Shown here piece by piece: positions 44,581 through 58,190 of a stretch of 64,000 nt of DNA. Origin of the DNA: Bicyclus anynana (Eukaryota > Arthropoda > Insecta > Lepidoptera > Nymphalidae); the NCBI RefSeq assembly GCF_947172395.1, contig NC_069105.1, forward strand, positions 1,178,001 through 1,242,000. The letters run 5' to 3'. Below the pieces are notes generated by a model. The model did no database searches. It was not told the origin of the DNA and saw only the letters and a list, made by a program, of their open reading frames with translations. The translations under genes and the position numbers were made by a program. Numbering within the stretch: the stretch's first letter is position 1; each line of letters opens with the position of its first letter.

Positions 44581-44843
44581 ACACAAACTATAGACGTCAT
44601 TCGTTGTTGTCCTAACTACAATATACTTGTGATGTCAAGTAATATTATTTATTGTGAAAACTGTATTTATTAATTATTATTATTTCTATTTTGAATTCAT
44701 ATGAATTAGTGACATTAAAGTTGCGCGACACTTAGTTTTATTTTATAAGTATATTTTAATCAACAGCATATTATGTATTATTAAAATCGTTTCAGTATTC
44801 AGATTATTACATACAAATATTATCACGTACTATATTATGTGTA

Positions 44844-46661
44844 GATTTTAATTAATTTTTTTTTAAATATAAGAAATTTTTATCACATTTTAATTTTCAA
44901 CTGAATTAAACGGAAACAAAAAAAAAATAAACTTATATCTAGCGTGCTAATAGTCAAGTGCTGTAAAGGCTAGCGGACATTAAGGGTCATAACTCATTAG
45001 AGCCACTCGGCACACGCCTTGCTTTGTGAAATTAGTAATCTTCACATGACCATATACTCACTACACTATGTGCGCTGTAGCATGGTGCAGGTGACAGTTG
45101 CCTGAATGACGTTGACATCTGTCAGTAACAGTAACAGTACCAATAGTCTATGGCGTTACGTTATAAGCATAAAACTTTGCTAATTTTCGTTTCAATTTGA
45201 TTTTATTTGTAGAATAGAACATTCTGTTAAGTTAAATTTAAGTTACTACAGTTATTAATGATTTAATATATTATTTTTTATTATATCAATAAAATATTAT
45301 TTTATTATATAATTTGTAAATCGCGGCAACTTTCAAGAGTGAAACGAAACGTAACTGAAACTCACCCGCACCATGCTATATCGCACATGGTGTAAGTCCA
45401 CATGGTAGTGTCACTGGATGGTCGCGCGTCGGATGCGAGTGTGTGTAATGATTTTAATTATTATTTTTTTTAAATATAAGAAATTTTTATCACATTTTAA
45501 TTTTCAACTGAATTAAACGGAAACAAAAAAAAATTACTTATATCTAGCGTGCTAATAGTCAAGTGCTGTAAAGGCTAGCGGACATTAAGGGTCATAACTC
45601 ATTAGAGCCACTCGGCACACGCCTTGCTTTGTGAAATTAGTAATCTTCACATGACCATATACTCACTACACTATGTGCGCTGTAGCATGGTGCAGGTGAC
45701 AGTTGCCTGAATGACGTTGACATCTGTCAGTAACAGTAACAGTACCAATAGTCTATGGCGTTACGTTATAAGCATAAAACTTTGCTAATTTTCGTTTCAA
45801 TTTGATTTTATTTGTAGAATAGAACATTCTGTTAAGTTAAATTTAAGTTACTACAGTTATTAATGATTTAATATATTATTTTTTATTATATCAATAAAAT
45901 ATTATTTTATTATATAATTTGTAAATCGCGGCAACTTTCAAGAGTGAAACGAAACGTAACTGAAACTCACCCGCACCATGCTATATCGCACATGGTGTAA
46001 GTCCACATGGTAGTGTCACTGGATGGTCGCGCGTCGGATGCGAGTGTGTGTAATGATTTTAATTATTATTTTTTTTAAATATAAGAAATTTTTATCACAT
46101 TTTAATTTTCAACTGAATTAAACGGAAACAAAAAAAAATTACTTATATCTAGCGTGCTAATAGTCAAGTGCTGTAAAGGCTAGCGGACATTAAGGGTCAT
46201 AACTCATTAAAGCCACTCGGCACACGCCTTGCTTTGTGAAATTAGTAACCTTCACATGACCATATACTCACTACACTATGTGCGCTGTAGCATGGTGCAG
46301 GTGACAGTTGCCTGAATGACGTTGACATCTGTCAGTAACAGTAACAGTACCAATAGTCTATGGCGTTACGTTATAAGCATAAAACTTTGCTTAATTTTCG
46401 TTTCAATTTGATTTTATTTGTAGAATAGAACATTCTGTTAAGTTAAATTTAAGTTACTACAGTTATTAATGATTTAATATATTATTTTTTATTATATCAA
46501 TAAAATATTATTTTATTATATAATTTGTAAATCGCGGCAACTTTCAAGAGTGAAACGAAACGTAACTGAAACTCACCCGCACCATGCTATATCGCACATG
46601 GTGTAAGTCCACATGGTAGTGTCACTGGATGGTCGCGCGTCGGATGCGAGTGTGTGTAATG
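44844..46661. repeat. 606-bp tandem repeat, three nearly identical units
   Basis: Units 44844-45450, 45451-46055 and 46056-46661. Each starts ATTTTAATTA and contains GTGCTGTAAAGGCTAGCGGA, AGCCACTCGGCACACGCCTT and TCGGATGCGAGTGTGTGTAA. Differences are limited to a few substitutions and single-base indels, so the expansion is recent. No coding capacity. Confidence 0.95.
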
Positions 46662-47355
46662 AGCAATGACCTTCATTCAAGGAGGATCATTTTACGACGA
46701 CATTTTCTTAAAAAAAATCTTTATATTATCATTCTATGATCAAATAATAGTAATAAATTAATGTCATTTTTAAATATTACTATTTTCCATGTTATTTTTT
46801 TCATTAGAAAAATTAGACTATGTTTTTTATAATTCCAACGTAAAGAATATGTCAAGATTGCTTAAAACAAAATAAAACGTAACCTGCTTTAATGTGCGCG
46901 AGCCTTAATGTCAAAATTAAGAAAAAAAAAAACACGTTACACGCGTTAATAACATAGAACACTAAGAAAATATCATGTCATACTTAAAATCGGAGCCATA
47001 ATTCTTTATGACAAAATCGTGAGCAATAATTTATACTTGACGTATGAAGACATGTCAAATGACGTCATTCGCAATATTTTCATGGCATAAAAAATCAGGA
47101 CGCCGATACACATAAAAATACTACAATATCATAGAAAATATTACGTCAATATACATCAAAACAATTTTCTATATCTATCAAATACAAAAGGTTCATTGCG
47201 GAACGACATTGCAATCAGTATAGCGATCAGTCAAATAAAAAATAAACAATTCGAATTTCAAATATCAATAATAATAATAATAATAATCGTTAAATGTCAA
47301 TCTGATTGCAATTGCGTTTCACAAATATCTACAGAACGACAGCCTGCGATGGTTA

Positions 47356-47507
47356 AAGTCCTTTCCATAAAAGAAGTCCCCCAGACGCGGCGCTAACATC
47401 TCAATGACAGTCACTGTCATTTGGTAATGGCGGTGTTATTGTCATCTGTGTCTGGCTGTCAATTTTAATTCAGGTTTTAGCCGCGGGACTTCTTTCATGA
47501 AAAGGAC
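47356..47507. mobile_element. Short MITE (152 bp) flanked by TA
   Basis: Left end AAGTCCTTTCCATAAAAGAA and right end TTCTTTCATGAAAAGGAC are inverted copies. An inner GTCACTGTCATT region continues the fold. TA dinucleotides flank both ends, which would fit a mariner-type origin. Confidence 0.6.
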
Positions 47508-48858
47508 TAAGTCAGGATCTCGCAGGTTTTTAGTCCACTATACTAGTTTTACATACAATGTGGGACCACTTGTTGGCCCAAATGTTGGCCAATTATGCCA
47601 ATGTTGGTCCAAATTGAACAGTATTAAATTTTTTTGAACTAAATCAATAATACTAAAAAAATCAATTTTATCGTTTTTATTTAAGTCCAGTTAACTTTAG
47701 ACCCACCATGCTGCCGATATGGGTTGGTGGGTGAGTTAACATTTAGGATTGTATCAATCATTGTCAAACTTGTTTCCTTTGAATGCTCAATAATGAAGAA
47801 GGATAATTATATTTTATTAAAGTACGAAAACCGGCATAAGGAATAACCCTCATCTGTTATTTATTAGGGATAAGAAATAAATAAAAGAAAATATTCACAT
47901 TGCAAATAGGTTGCCTAGTTAAATTGCGGCCAAACACATCTTTCATACATAATTGTTTAGTTAATTATAATATGTAAAATGAAAGCTTATTTTATGCTTA
48001 ATTTAGCTGTATTAGGTTGCCTTTATGTAGTTTATGATTTCTTGGTTTTTGAATGAAAAATATGTTTGGTCGCAATTTAACTAGGAAACCCATTTGCAAT
48101 GTGTCAATGTCAATATATTCTATTATTTATATCTAATCCCAAATAAATACCAGGTATATATATGGAGGGTATATATTTCTAATGCCAGATCTTCGACCTG
48201 GGTCTTTGAACGTTGAACCTAGAACTTCATAAGCCAAACAGGCAAACCACAACATCACAGGAGTCGATGATTGATTGATTGATTGATTGAAAAAAATATA
48301 TTTTACAATCTGGTACATCTGGTAGTTTCAGAGATTAGATCTTTTAATCAAACATACAATCAAACTCTTCAGTTTTATAATATTAGTATATATTTGAGCA
48401 TTTTTTTTTAATATTTGCGATATATATATTATATATTGCCTATTTTGTTTTAGGCTTTGTACACATTTTTTTTCGATAAATCTGATACGACTATGTAACT
48501 ATATTAATTTATTTATCGGATTATATAATATAGTTAATGTACAATCAGCCTTATGCTGTTTTAGACAATTTCTTAGTCTTATTTAAACAATCATATACAT
48601 AGATTAATTTAATTGATTACTCATCTATAGTCTTTACTAATATTATATAGCAGCAGAGTTTGTTAGTGTAAGTTGTGTTGATAGCACCATATTGGATTTA
48701 GAATGACGTCATTCCATATCTTGATTGCCAGTGCTAGGTCAAAATAAATTTGGTATAATATTTATTGCGTTTGTGTTCGCAAAACAATATTTAATTAATT
48801 TAGCAATTCAATATTATGTGCAGTTGTGGTTTGCCTATAGTTCTCCAAAATTCTGAGT

Positions 48859-48906
48859 CCGCCATATTGGAATTAGAGTGACGTCACTCTAAATCCAACA
48901 TGGCGG
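48859..48906. repeat. 48-bp palindrome centred on TGACGTCA
   Basis: Starts CCGCCATATTGGAATTAGAG, centre TGACGTCA at 48879-48886, ends CCAACATGGCGG, with near-perfect pairing of both halves. A half-copy of the same unit with its own TGACGTCA lies at 48686-48722. Confidence 0.8.
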
Positions 48907-49076
48907 CCTAATGTCATGTCAAAACAGCTTAGATATACTGACTTATTACGGTTGTGTTAGCACTACAGTACTTAATATAACATTAAATTTCGTAATATCA
49001 GTTAAATTATCATCTAACATCGTCAATTAAATCGACATTAGATCGAGTGAAAACACTTGTAAAATTTAACTTATAT

Positions 49077-49752
49077 ATAGTGCCACAAACTTTTCTGATC
49101 CAGTGGCCATAACTGGAACAAACGTCGCGGCGATTGCCATTTTGCAAAATATCGCCATACTAAAATCGCGACAACAGTGGCACCCTCACCTGTGGCGCTA
49201 ACATGCGACCACCGAGTTATCCTGGTGTAGAGAAATAGGCAAAACTCAAGCAATGGCGGTACAACGGGAAATACCGCTATTACTTGCATTACGTTGATAC
49301 GAAAATGTGACTGGGACAACTCCGACGCCATTAGACAAAAGGGGATGGTCCAAATAAAATATATTTTTTTTTAACTATTTTTGATTATACAAGTCTACGA
49401 ATTTACTTCAATTCTTTCGAAATAATATCCATTCTCTCCCATGGGTAGAAATGGCGGATTGTAGACGTTTTCAACGCAGTAGTCGATTTGACGTTAGCTG
49501 TCAGTTGTCATGTCATAGTTGCTTTAAGGGGGCATTCTTGATATAACTAAAAAAATTGGGTTTTAATTTTATTTATTTCTTTTTATTTAGTTAAGATTTA
49601 TTTACTTGTTTAGATTTTAACAAAATCATCGTATTTTTTAAATTTTAATGGTACAGGGTACAAGAGTGGGCCTGAAATGGACCATCTCCTATTGTCTATG
49701 TTTCTCTTCACTGGTCGCAAGTACCACAGATCAGACAAGTTTGTGGCACTAT
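49077..49752. mobile_element. Candidate MITE with 24-bp inverted ends
   Basis: ATAGTGCCACAAACTTTTCT at the left and the near-complement AGACAAGTTTGTGGCACTAT at the right. No transposase and no clear target duplication. Confidence 0.55.
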
Positions 49753-49959
49753 TGGAAATTATTAGTAAATGTCACAATATAAAAAAATCTATATATAATA
49801 TGAATTAAAAACCAAAACTGACGTTGTGTCCCACGTTTTTAGCTGCCAACGCTGAGCGCGGCGAATTTGGACCCGTCACTCTCAGCCAATTTGAAACCTG
49901 AAAATTAATAGGTAGATTTTAGTACTAACTGACCCCATAGACTGTTTTGTTATAGACCA

Positions 49960-50345
49960 ATTTCTATTGTAAGAAATAGTAGTCTGTAAAGAGTGGGGCG
50001 TTAGAGAGGGGTACCGATCGGTTGGTGGGATGGACTTACATAAGGCGCTCGTCGTACGATCGGCTTCAATGTGCTCGTGGCGTTCGAACCGTCCACATTT
50101 GTTGTGTGGTTCTTTATGGGTTGCTTGGGATAGGCGGGGAGTGACTTGAGTGGAAAAGGGGAGTGTTTTTTAACAGTCAAAGGATACTTTAACCCTACAA
50201 ACAACGTTCACAAGTGCGTGACTTCACTCAAGGTCATTCTCTGCCATTCTAGGATCTTATTTTGGTTACAGTTTGATTTGTTAATTAAGTTGTCCTGACA
50301 AATGTTGTGAATCATAACCTTTGTTCGACATTAGTTTTCTTATTT
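49960..50345 (-). repeat. Dispersed repeat, second copy of 25625-26070
   Basis: Shares CAGAGAATGACCTTGAGTG, ACGCCACGAGCA and CGTACGACGAGCGC in inverted orientation with the first copy. Class unknown; neither copy has an intact ORF. Confidence 0.7.
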
Positions 50346-50648
50346 TTTGTAAACCACTTCTGATTCTGCTAAAACTATATAAATCACACAATATATTAAA
50401 AAAAACTATCTAATGTTAGATTCACCACAAATAACAAATTCGAAATGACTATTCCCATGCAATATTACCTATTGTGGTTTTCGACTATTTGCTGGGAGTT
50501 TATGGAAGTTCTTTTAATGTATAACAGCTACTAACAGCTATTAATTTTATAAACATAAAAAAATGTTAATTTATATTTAATTTTTCGAAATTTTAATTTC
50601 AGAAATGCACATAATCTGCTCTTTCTGATTATAATTATCAGATTAATC

Positions 50649-51515
50649 AGAGTCCTTGTGCGGCGTGCTGCAGCGGTGCCGGACTCGGCACACGCGGGGA
50701 CTCTCGCCTACTGACCACGACACGGCTGTGCTATCGTCTACACTTACACACAAACACACCTGCAGGGGTAGAGTCCTGTCGGTCCGCGAGTCCCGCGGGA
50801 CCGGCGAGTCCTTGTGCGGCGTGCTGCAGCGGTGCCGGACTCGGCACACGCGGGGACTCTCGCCTACTGACTACGACACGGCCGTGCTATCGTCTACACT
50901 TACACACAAACACACCTGCAGGGGTAGAGTCCTGTCGGTCCGCGAGTCCCGCGGGTACGGCGAGTCCTTGTGCGGCGTGCTGCAGCGGTGCCGGACTCGG
51001 CACACGCGGGGACTCTCGCCTACTGACCACGACACGGCCGTGCTATCGTCTACACTTACACACAAACACACCTGCAGGGGTAGAGTCCTGTCGGTCCGCG
51101 AGTCCCGCGGGACCGGCGAGTCCTTGTGCGGCGTGCTGCAGTGGTGCCGGACTCGGCACACGCGGGGACTCTCGCCTACTGACCACGACACGGCCGTGCT
51201 ATCGTCTACACAAACACACCTGCAGGGGTAGAGTCCTGTCGGTCCGCGAGTCCCGCGGGACCGGCGAGTCCTTGTGCGGCGTGCTGCAGCGGTGCCGGAC
51301 TCGGCACACGCGGGGACTCTTGCCTACTGACCACGACACGACCGTGCTATCGTCTACACTTACACACAAACACACCTGCAGGGGTAGAGTCCTGTCGGTC
51401 CGCGAGTCCCGCGGGACCGGCGAGTCCTTGTGCGGCGTGCTGCAGCGGTGCCGGACTCGGCACACGCGGGGACTCTCGCCTACTGACCACGACACGGACG
51501 TGCTATCGTCCAAAC
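50649..51515 (-). repeat. 156-bp tandem array (about 5.6 units) over an ANKLE2-like exon
   Basis: Unit starts on the plus strand near 50650, 50806, 50962, 51118, 51266 and 51422. The fourth is 148 bases; the others are 156. The minus strand reads as a 52-residue repeat (DDSTAVSWSVGESPRVCRVR.. to ..RTDRTLPLQVCLCVS). Each unit carries the exon's donor CTGCAG/GTGTGT. The 148-base unit shifts the frame, and one unit has a TAG (near 50870). GC content is far above its surroundings. Confidence 0.93.
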
Positions 51516-54500
51516 TTGCAGGCGCTTGCCATCTGAAAAACGAAAACTTGGTGTTATTAAAGCATATATTTGGACTATATTGTCACCTCTTTCTAGACAC
51601 AAAGTAAGCATAGCTGATTACTTGATTTTGAAAATGTGTTTACCTGTCTGGTGGTCACTGTGTCCACCGGAAGATGTTGGGGAAGGCGTCGGGCGTTATC
51701 CGACAATCCGAAAGCGCCTCCAACATTAAGTGAACCACTTTAAGAATTTCTTTTTTGCAGACTGAGTAGTGATACAGTGTGCCTCCAGCGGAGATGTCGG
51801 ACTTTACCCGACAGTCCGGCAGCGCCTCGAACATTAAGCGATCCATTTTGAAAATTGATATCCCTGTCTCTTTCGGAGGGCGAGTATAGTGACACCATGT
51901 GCCTCCAGCGGAAGATGTCGGACTTTACCCGACAGTGCCAGGAACACTAAACAATCTATTTTGAAAATTGATATACTTGTCTCTTTCGGAAGGCGAGTAT
52001 AATGCACAGTGTGCCTCCACCGGAAGATGTCGGACTTTACCCGACAGTGCCAGGAAAACTAAACAATCTATTTTGAAAATGTATTTACCTGTCCCTTTCG
52101 GAGGCCGAGTATAGTGACACCATGTGCCTCCAGCGGAAGATGTCGGACTTTACCCGACAGTGCCAGGAACACAAAACAATCTATTTTGAAAATTGATATA
52201 CTTGTCTCTTTCGGAAGGCGAGCTTAATGCACAGTGTGCCTCCACCGGAAGATGTCGGACTTTACCCGACAGTGCCAGGAACACTAAATAATCTATTTTG
52301 AAAATTGATATACTTGTCTCTTTGGGAAGGCGAGTATAATGCACAGTGTGCCTCCACCGGAAGATGTCGGACTTTACCCGACAGTGCCAGGAACACTAAA
52401 CAATCTATTTTGAAAATGTATTTACCTGTCTCTTTCGGAGGGCGAGTATAGTGACACCGTGTGCCTCCAGCGGAAGATGTTGGGGAAGGCGTCGGGCGTT
52501 ATCCGACACTCCGACAGCGCCTCGAACACTAAGCGATCCATTTTAGTGGGCTCCTCACTAAAATAATATAAAATTAATTTACATTAGAATTTTGAACTGA
52601 TAGAGTGAGCTCAGAAATAATTTCATCATCATTATCAGCCGATGGACTTCCACTGCTGGACATAGGCCTCTTGCATGGACTTCCAAATAAAACGGTCCTG
52701 GTGGGGGGTCGCCCAACACTGCGCTTTCCGGTGCGGGGTCGCCATTCCAGCACCTTGGTACCCCAACGTCCATCAGCTCTTCGAACTATGTGGCCTGCCC
52801 ATTGCAATTCAGCTTCGCGACTCGCTGAGCTATGTCAGTGACTTTAATTCATCTGCGGATCTCCTCATTTCTGATTCGATCATGCAGAGAAACTCCAAGC
52901 ATAGCTCGCTCCATCGCCTGCTGAGTGACTTTGAGCCTTCTAATGAGGCCCATAGTCAGAAAAAATTTAATATTTCCAAAAAAAAAAATACGTGACGACT
53001 TTTCTTGAGACACGCCAATGAATTCGCCACGGGTCTTAGATGATATACTACAAGACTTATAATATAAATACAGTATTAAATATTGTATTTTTATATTTGA
53101 TAATGTTGTTGCTCATGCTACACATATTTTCTGGTGAATACCACCAAGCACGAAGCCATCAACAATACATAACAAGGGCAATTTGACCTGACCCTATGTG
53201 ACATGACGAGTCGCAGCGACATTGTACCCTTATTTTGTGGTAGAGGAAACACCTCGAGCAGGTCCCAGGACTTGTGACCTTGGGAGTAGGTTTAAGGAAT
53301 CTCTTTAGAATGCATCAACACTCAACTTTCCTGCCCGACATATTCTCTATGTCCACACTAAGCTATTTATGATAAACTATAATTACAACACAAAACATTA
53401 TTGCACTAAAATCACTAAAGCGACTGGCAGCGGTACGGTGTCTACGCTGCCTAACAAACAACTGAGCCCAAGTCATCAAATACCTTCTTATTTATACCAA
53501 CACTCATACCTCCCTTTTTAATAACATAAATAATGAATCTTAATACCACCTGTAATCAAGAAATTTGTAACACTTAGTTGTAAATTTTAAACCCAGAACA
53601 TCATGGGTTAAGGAATACCTATACCTAATTGTTAAATGTGCATTTAAAGGGTTCATAACTTACCCGTATATAAAGGGTTCCGTCAAGGCCCGGTCACTGG
53701 CATCCTGCATTAGTTCCACGTCGGAGTCCTTGGAGGGCTCCTCGGAGGCCGTCTCGTAGGCCTCCTCGCCCTCCGACTGACATGAGGCCGCGGACTCGTC
53801 GTCTGATATCTATAAACAAATAATAATTAATCATTATGGTAGGGTAGGGTACGGATAGGTAAGAAGTATACCCAGTCAAGCTAGTCTATAAATATATAAA
53901 TGAATTTTGAATCTTCCTAAGGCAAATCTCGAGAACGGCTGAACCGATTTCTCTAATTCTTGTTTTAGAATACTTCAAGTACGAGGATGGTTTTAACAGA
54001 GAGAAAAATGTAAAAAGTCTAATAACAATTTCCTATACTCCCATACAAACGATTTGTAATAATACTTAAAAGGCAATTTGAACTTTAATAGCATATATAA
54101 CATACTATAAAGTTCAAGTGTTAGTGGAGACGCTCCGGGAAGGCAAAACAATTGAATGACGTTCGTGTAGGGGTAGGGAAGGAGTTGGGTAGTAGGGAAG
54201 GGGTAGGATAGGAGTAGGGTAGGGGTAAGTTAGTTATAGGTTAGGTTAGGAGTATGGTACGGAGTAGATATATGGAAGAAGTGCACATAAGTAAGTGGAT
54301 ATAGGCCAATGTCATTCCCATACATTTTTCTAGTTTTCGAAGCGTTAGCTATCGTAGAAAGAGAATCGACGTGCCAATTGGCTTGGGGGTCAGGTCCGCT
54401 AATCTATACTTATAATAAATCTGTAGAGAGGTCAATTCTGTACATGAAATATATTTCCAAAATAACTATCAGGGGGTGATAAGTGATCGACACTGATGCC

Positions 54501-57500
54501 AAAAATGCAATCAGTAAAATTTAGTCTGTCTGTCTGTATGTTTGTTATAGAAACAAAAACTACTCGACGGATTTTAACGAAACTTGGTACAATTTTTCAT
54601 ACTCCTGGGCAGGTTATAGTATACTTTCCATCACGCTACGATCAATAAGAGCAGAGCGTGTGAAGGGAAATGTTAGGAAAACGGGAGAATTTACGCCATT
54701 TTTTACAGCGATACTACTGTAGGGGCTGTATTAAAGAGGTCTAAGGGCGCTTCATACAAATTTTTTTATAGCGTTACGAGGTCAATTGACCCCGTAACAC
54801 TTGAAGCAGCTAGACGTACGAGGTCAATTGACCTCGTACCGCAGCGCACGTGTTAAACAACAACAAATACCTCTGCCTCCACGACTTGACACTTGGCCAC
54901 ATCGACGCTGTAGGCGAGTGCGCTGTCGCCTGCGGGTGAGTTCACACTAACCGGCTTCTCGCTCTCTGCGTGTTGTTTGCTGTCACCTGCAACCGGTCAT
55001 GAATGTTGGACGTTGGTTTATTTTACAAATAATTAAAAAACTAATCTTGATCTTAAAATAATATATTTGAGAAAATATTTGATTGTATAATCACACTTCA
55101 CACTAATATTATAAAGGCGAAAGTTTGTGTGTAAGTGTGTAAATATGTTTGTTCCTCTTTTACGCTGCGGCTACTGAAGCGATTTGGCTGATATTTGGAA
55201 TGGAAATAGATTTTACTCTGGATTAACACATAGGCTACTTTTCATCCCGGAAAAATCCATGGTTCCCGCGGGATTTGTGAATAACTGAATTTCACGAGGT
55301 CCGCGGAACGAGGTTATTGACCTCGTACCGCAGCGAACGTATTAATAAATATATTGTGACAAAATGTAAAATAATGTCATACAAAAATATAAATTATACA
55401 ACTTGCAAGGCAAGTTTACTCTAATTGGACAATGAATCAGAACTAGCGCTTCAGTCATTCGTATTCTACAGAAAACTAACTTTTTAATGATATATAATTT
55501 ATTTTGTTTGGTGCCGGACCCAAGTTCCGTACTAATTTGCCAATCATCCTTTTTAACCCTAAGCTGAACCTAACTGGGAATCTAATCCACAACCCCATCT
55601 TAAGTTCTACATAACTACCATGAAAGATCTTCACCGTCTTTAATTAATAAGTACTTAAGAGAGTAAATAACTCACCAATGTCATGGTCAAAAGCGAGCCT
55701 CCGAATAAAACTGGAATTCGTTGGACTGGTGGACAGTATCGACCTGTTCCTCCTGAACGAAGCATTCTTTTTGCTGTTCCTCTCATAGAACTCTATCCTC
55801 CAATCGCATCGACATTTGCTCGCCTTCTCCCATAAATCACCACACTCCAACTCGGAGACAGCTGGTCCCTTCATCACATCAGATTCCGTCAACTCCTCAC
55901 ACAAGAAACTAGCTAAACACCTAACGTGACTATCTATGACATTGTTTATCTTAACTCTATTAGTTCTATATGTGAACGGTTTCCTCTCATCATCAGAACT
56001 GAATATATCATCATTCGGACACCGAAGCTTCACAAGAAATTCTACAAGATTGTTTATATCGTCCAAGTCTTTTGTTTGCTGTTTCAATTTAAAAACCACT
56101 AATTGCGCCAAACGAGAATGTATCAATGCAAAGTTTATTTCGTGGAATCTTTCATCGTCCATGTACGAATACATTGTGTGCTGCAAATGTTTCGCTTCAG
56201 ATTTCAACGACTCCCCAGCCACTTCGGGTTCGGCTGTCAGAGAGAATGTCAATGCATCTGCTATTCGTTTAGCAAAGACCTGGCAGGTACGTTCTATACA
56301 CAGTAACTGGCTGACTGTATGGTTCATCGGTGTAGATTCACCGTTGGTCACAACTGGTTTAGGGTTCGGCTGTCTGCATAGACGTTGTCTTATTGGGTCG
56401 GTTTTCCCCCAATGTGAGGGCCTGTCTGTTATTTTGCAAGTCTTCATCGCAACACATAGTTCTGAGATGGGACTTAAAATTTGCTCTGGAGCTGGGCTGT
56501 TGTGAGATAAGTTGCCCAAGCTGATTCTTGAGAGAGATAACTCTTCGGTTGACTGTTGAGATTGGTTCACGCTGTCACTGTATACAAATGAGCATGCAGT
56601 CTCGTATTTGGCCTTGAGATAATCCTCAAACAGTTGTAGACCCTCAGGCGATCGAAGGTCTGTGAATGTGTCCAAGAACGGCCAGTACTCTTTCCAGCCG
56701 ACGCTCATTTGCTCTGCTAAATTCCTGGAAAACATTTTATATGTGAATAACAGACAATAACAACTTTTTTATAACACTAAACTTTCAACTTTCATGTGGA
56801 AGATTAAAAAAAATCCGCTAACGACTTCAGCTTTAGTGAGGGTTAGCGGAATTTTTTAGTACAGATTATTTTAAACTTTCCATTGACATCAATGTCAAAT
56901 GTATAGAATTACAAAAGAATTAATAGAACATGATGTACATAATTCAAAATTTGCCAAAATACAAGATCATCCTGGCCTTCATCAATTTTCATTGAAATTG
57001 ATGGTAATTTCACTAGATAATTCAAAACATAAATATTCTGTGGACAGCCTAAACATTGTAATTGTTAGTCTGTGTAAAAATTACATGTGTGTGTATTGCG
57101 AATCAAATTTACAGTTGTGTGTAATGTAAGGACGCAGAATATATTTGTATTAATATTTATATAATTTTAATATAAATATATTCTGGTGAATTTGTGTGCA
57201 ATGCATCTCCATATCTAATTCCTCTATGTCTGTAGGCGATGGCTTGGCACTTTTTTTAGCCATAATTGACGAACCAAGTAGATGATGGTAAGACCCATTT
57301 GATGGTAAATGGAGCAGCAATGCTGATAACTGCAATTACTATCAGAAAGACTATCTGATGGTCTATCAATCCAACAAAAAAAAACATAAGTTTACCTGCC
57401 AACAGTCTCCAATCCCTTAGTCATCTCCTTCAGTCGGAAGGCAGGTCTGGCAGACCTGGGGGGCGTCTTCCACCGTCTACGGAAGGACTCAGCGTCGCTC

Positions 57501-58066
57501 GCGTCCATAGGCCCGGCGAAAGCGCGTATTTCGCAGCGCGGTGATAACGGATCTGAGTTTAATTCCTGCAGAAGAACATAAGACATCAGCCAATTTCAAT
57601 GGTTCACTACAAGGCCAGCTGGCCGTTTTAGTATTTTTTATAAACCTATTAAAATAAACATCAAATCAATTGACAAAATGTCATTTCCCTACTATACTAT
57701 ATATATATCCACCAATAAGCACCAGATAACATTTGTTATCTCTTGAATCTCAATATTGTTTGTATGTGAGCATACTTCTTACTTAGAGTCTTGCATACAT
57801 CAAGGGCTCTTTAAAGAACCAGCTTTTAAATAATACTTTCTTTACACGACGAAAACCATTGCAATGATGGAGCATCGATTCTATAGATACAGTTTTATAA
57901 AAGCTTAGATTAGATCAATGATCATGATGATGATAAAGCTTAGAAAAATATTAGATCAATGATCTTTTACTTTGAAAGAGGGGTAACGTCTAGTGAGTAG
58001 GTCCATATCTAATTAGTCTAAGTTTCACGTAGTAGTGCCGGTCTTATTTTCCGGGTACTGTTTAAG

Positions 58067-58097
<31 letters not shown>

Positions 58098-58110
58098 ATA
58101 TATAAATATA

Positions 58111-58190
<80 letters not shown>

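Larger units (their letters stand above)
46662..49076. other. Intergenic AT-rich DNA
   Basis: No supported gene. It holds a MITE (47356-47507), a TGAT microsatellite near 48265-48290 and two CRE-containing copies of one motif (48686-48722 and 48859-48906). Confidence 0.45.

Noticed and set aside
49071..49331. 86-codon minus-strand ORF
   Set aside because: Lies at one end of a MITE with inverted ends; no recognisable domain or splice context.
50656..51231. Plus-strand 191-codon ORF over the 156-bp array
   Set aside because: Antisense shadow of the repeat; the minus strand carries the phase-matched ANKLE2-like exon and splice sites.
56899..57129. 76-codon plus-strand ORF in an ANKLE2-like intron
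   Set aside because: No domain, AT-rich composition, no splice or promoter support.
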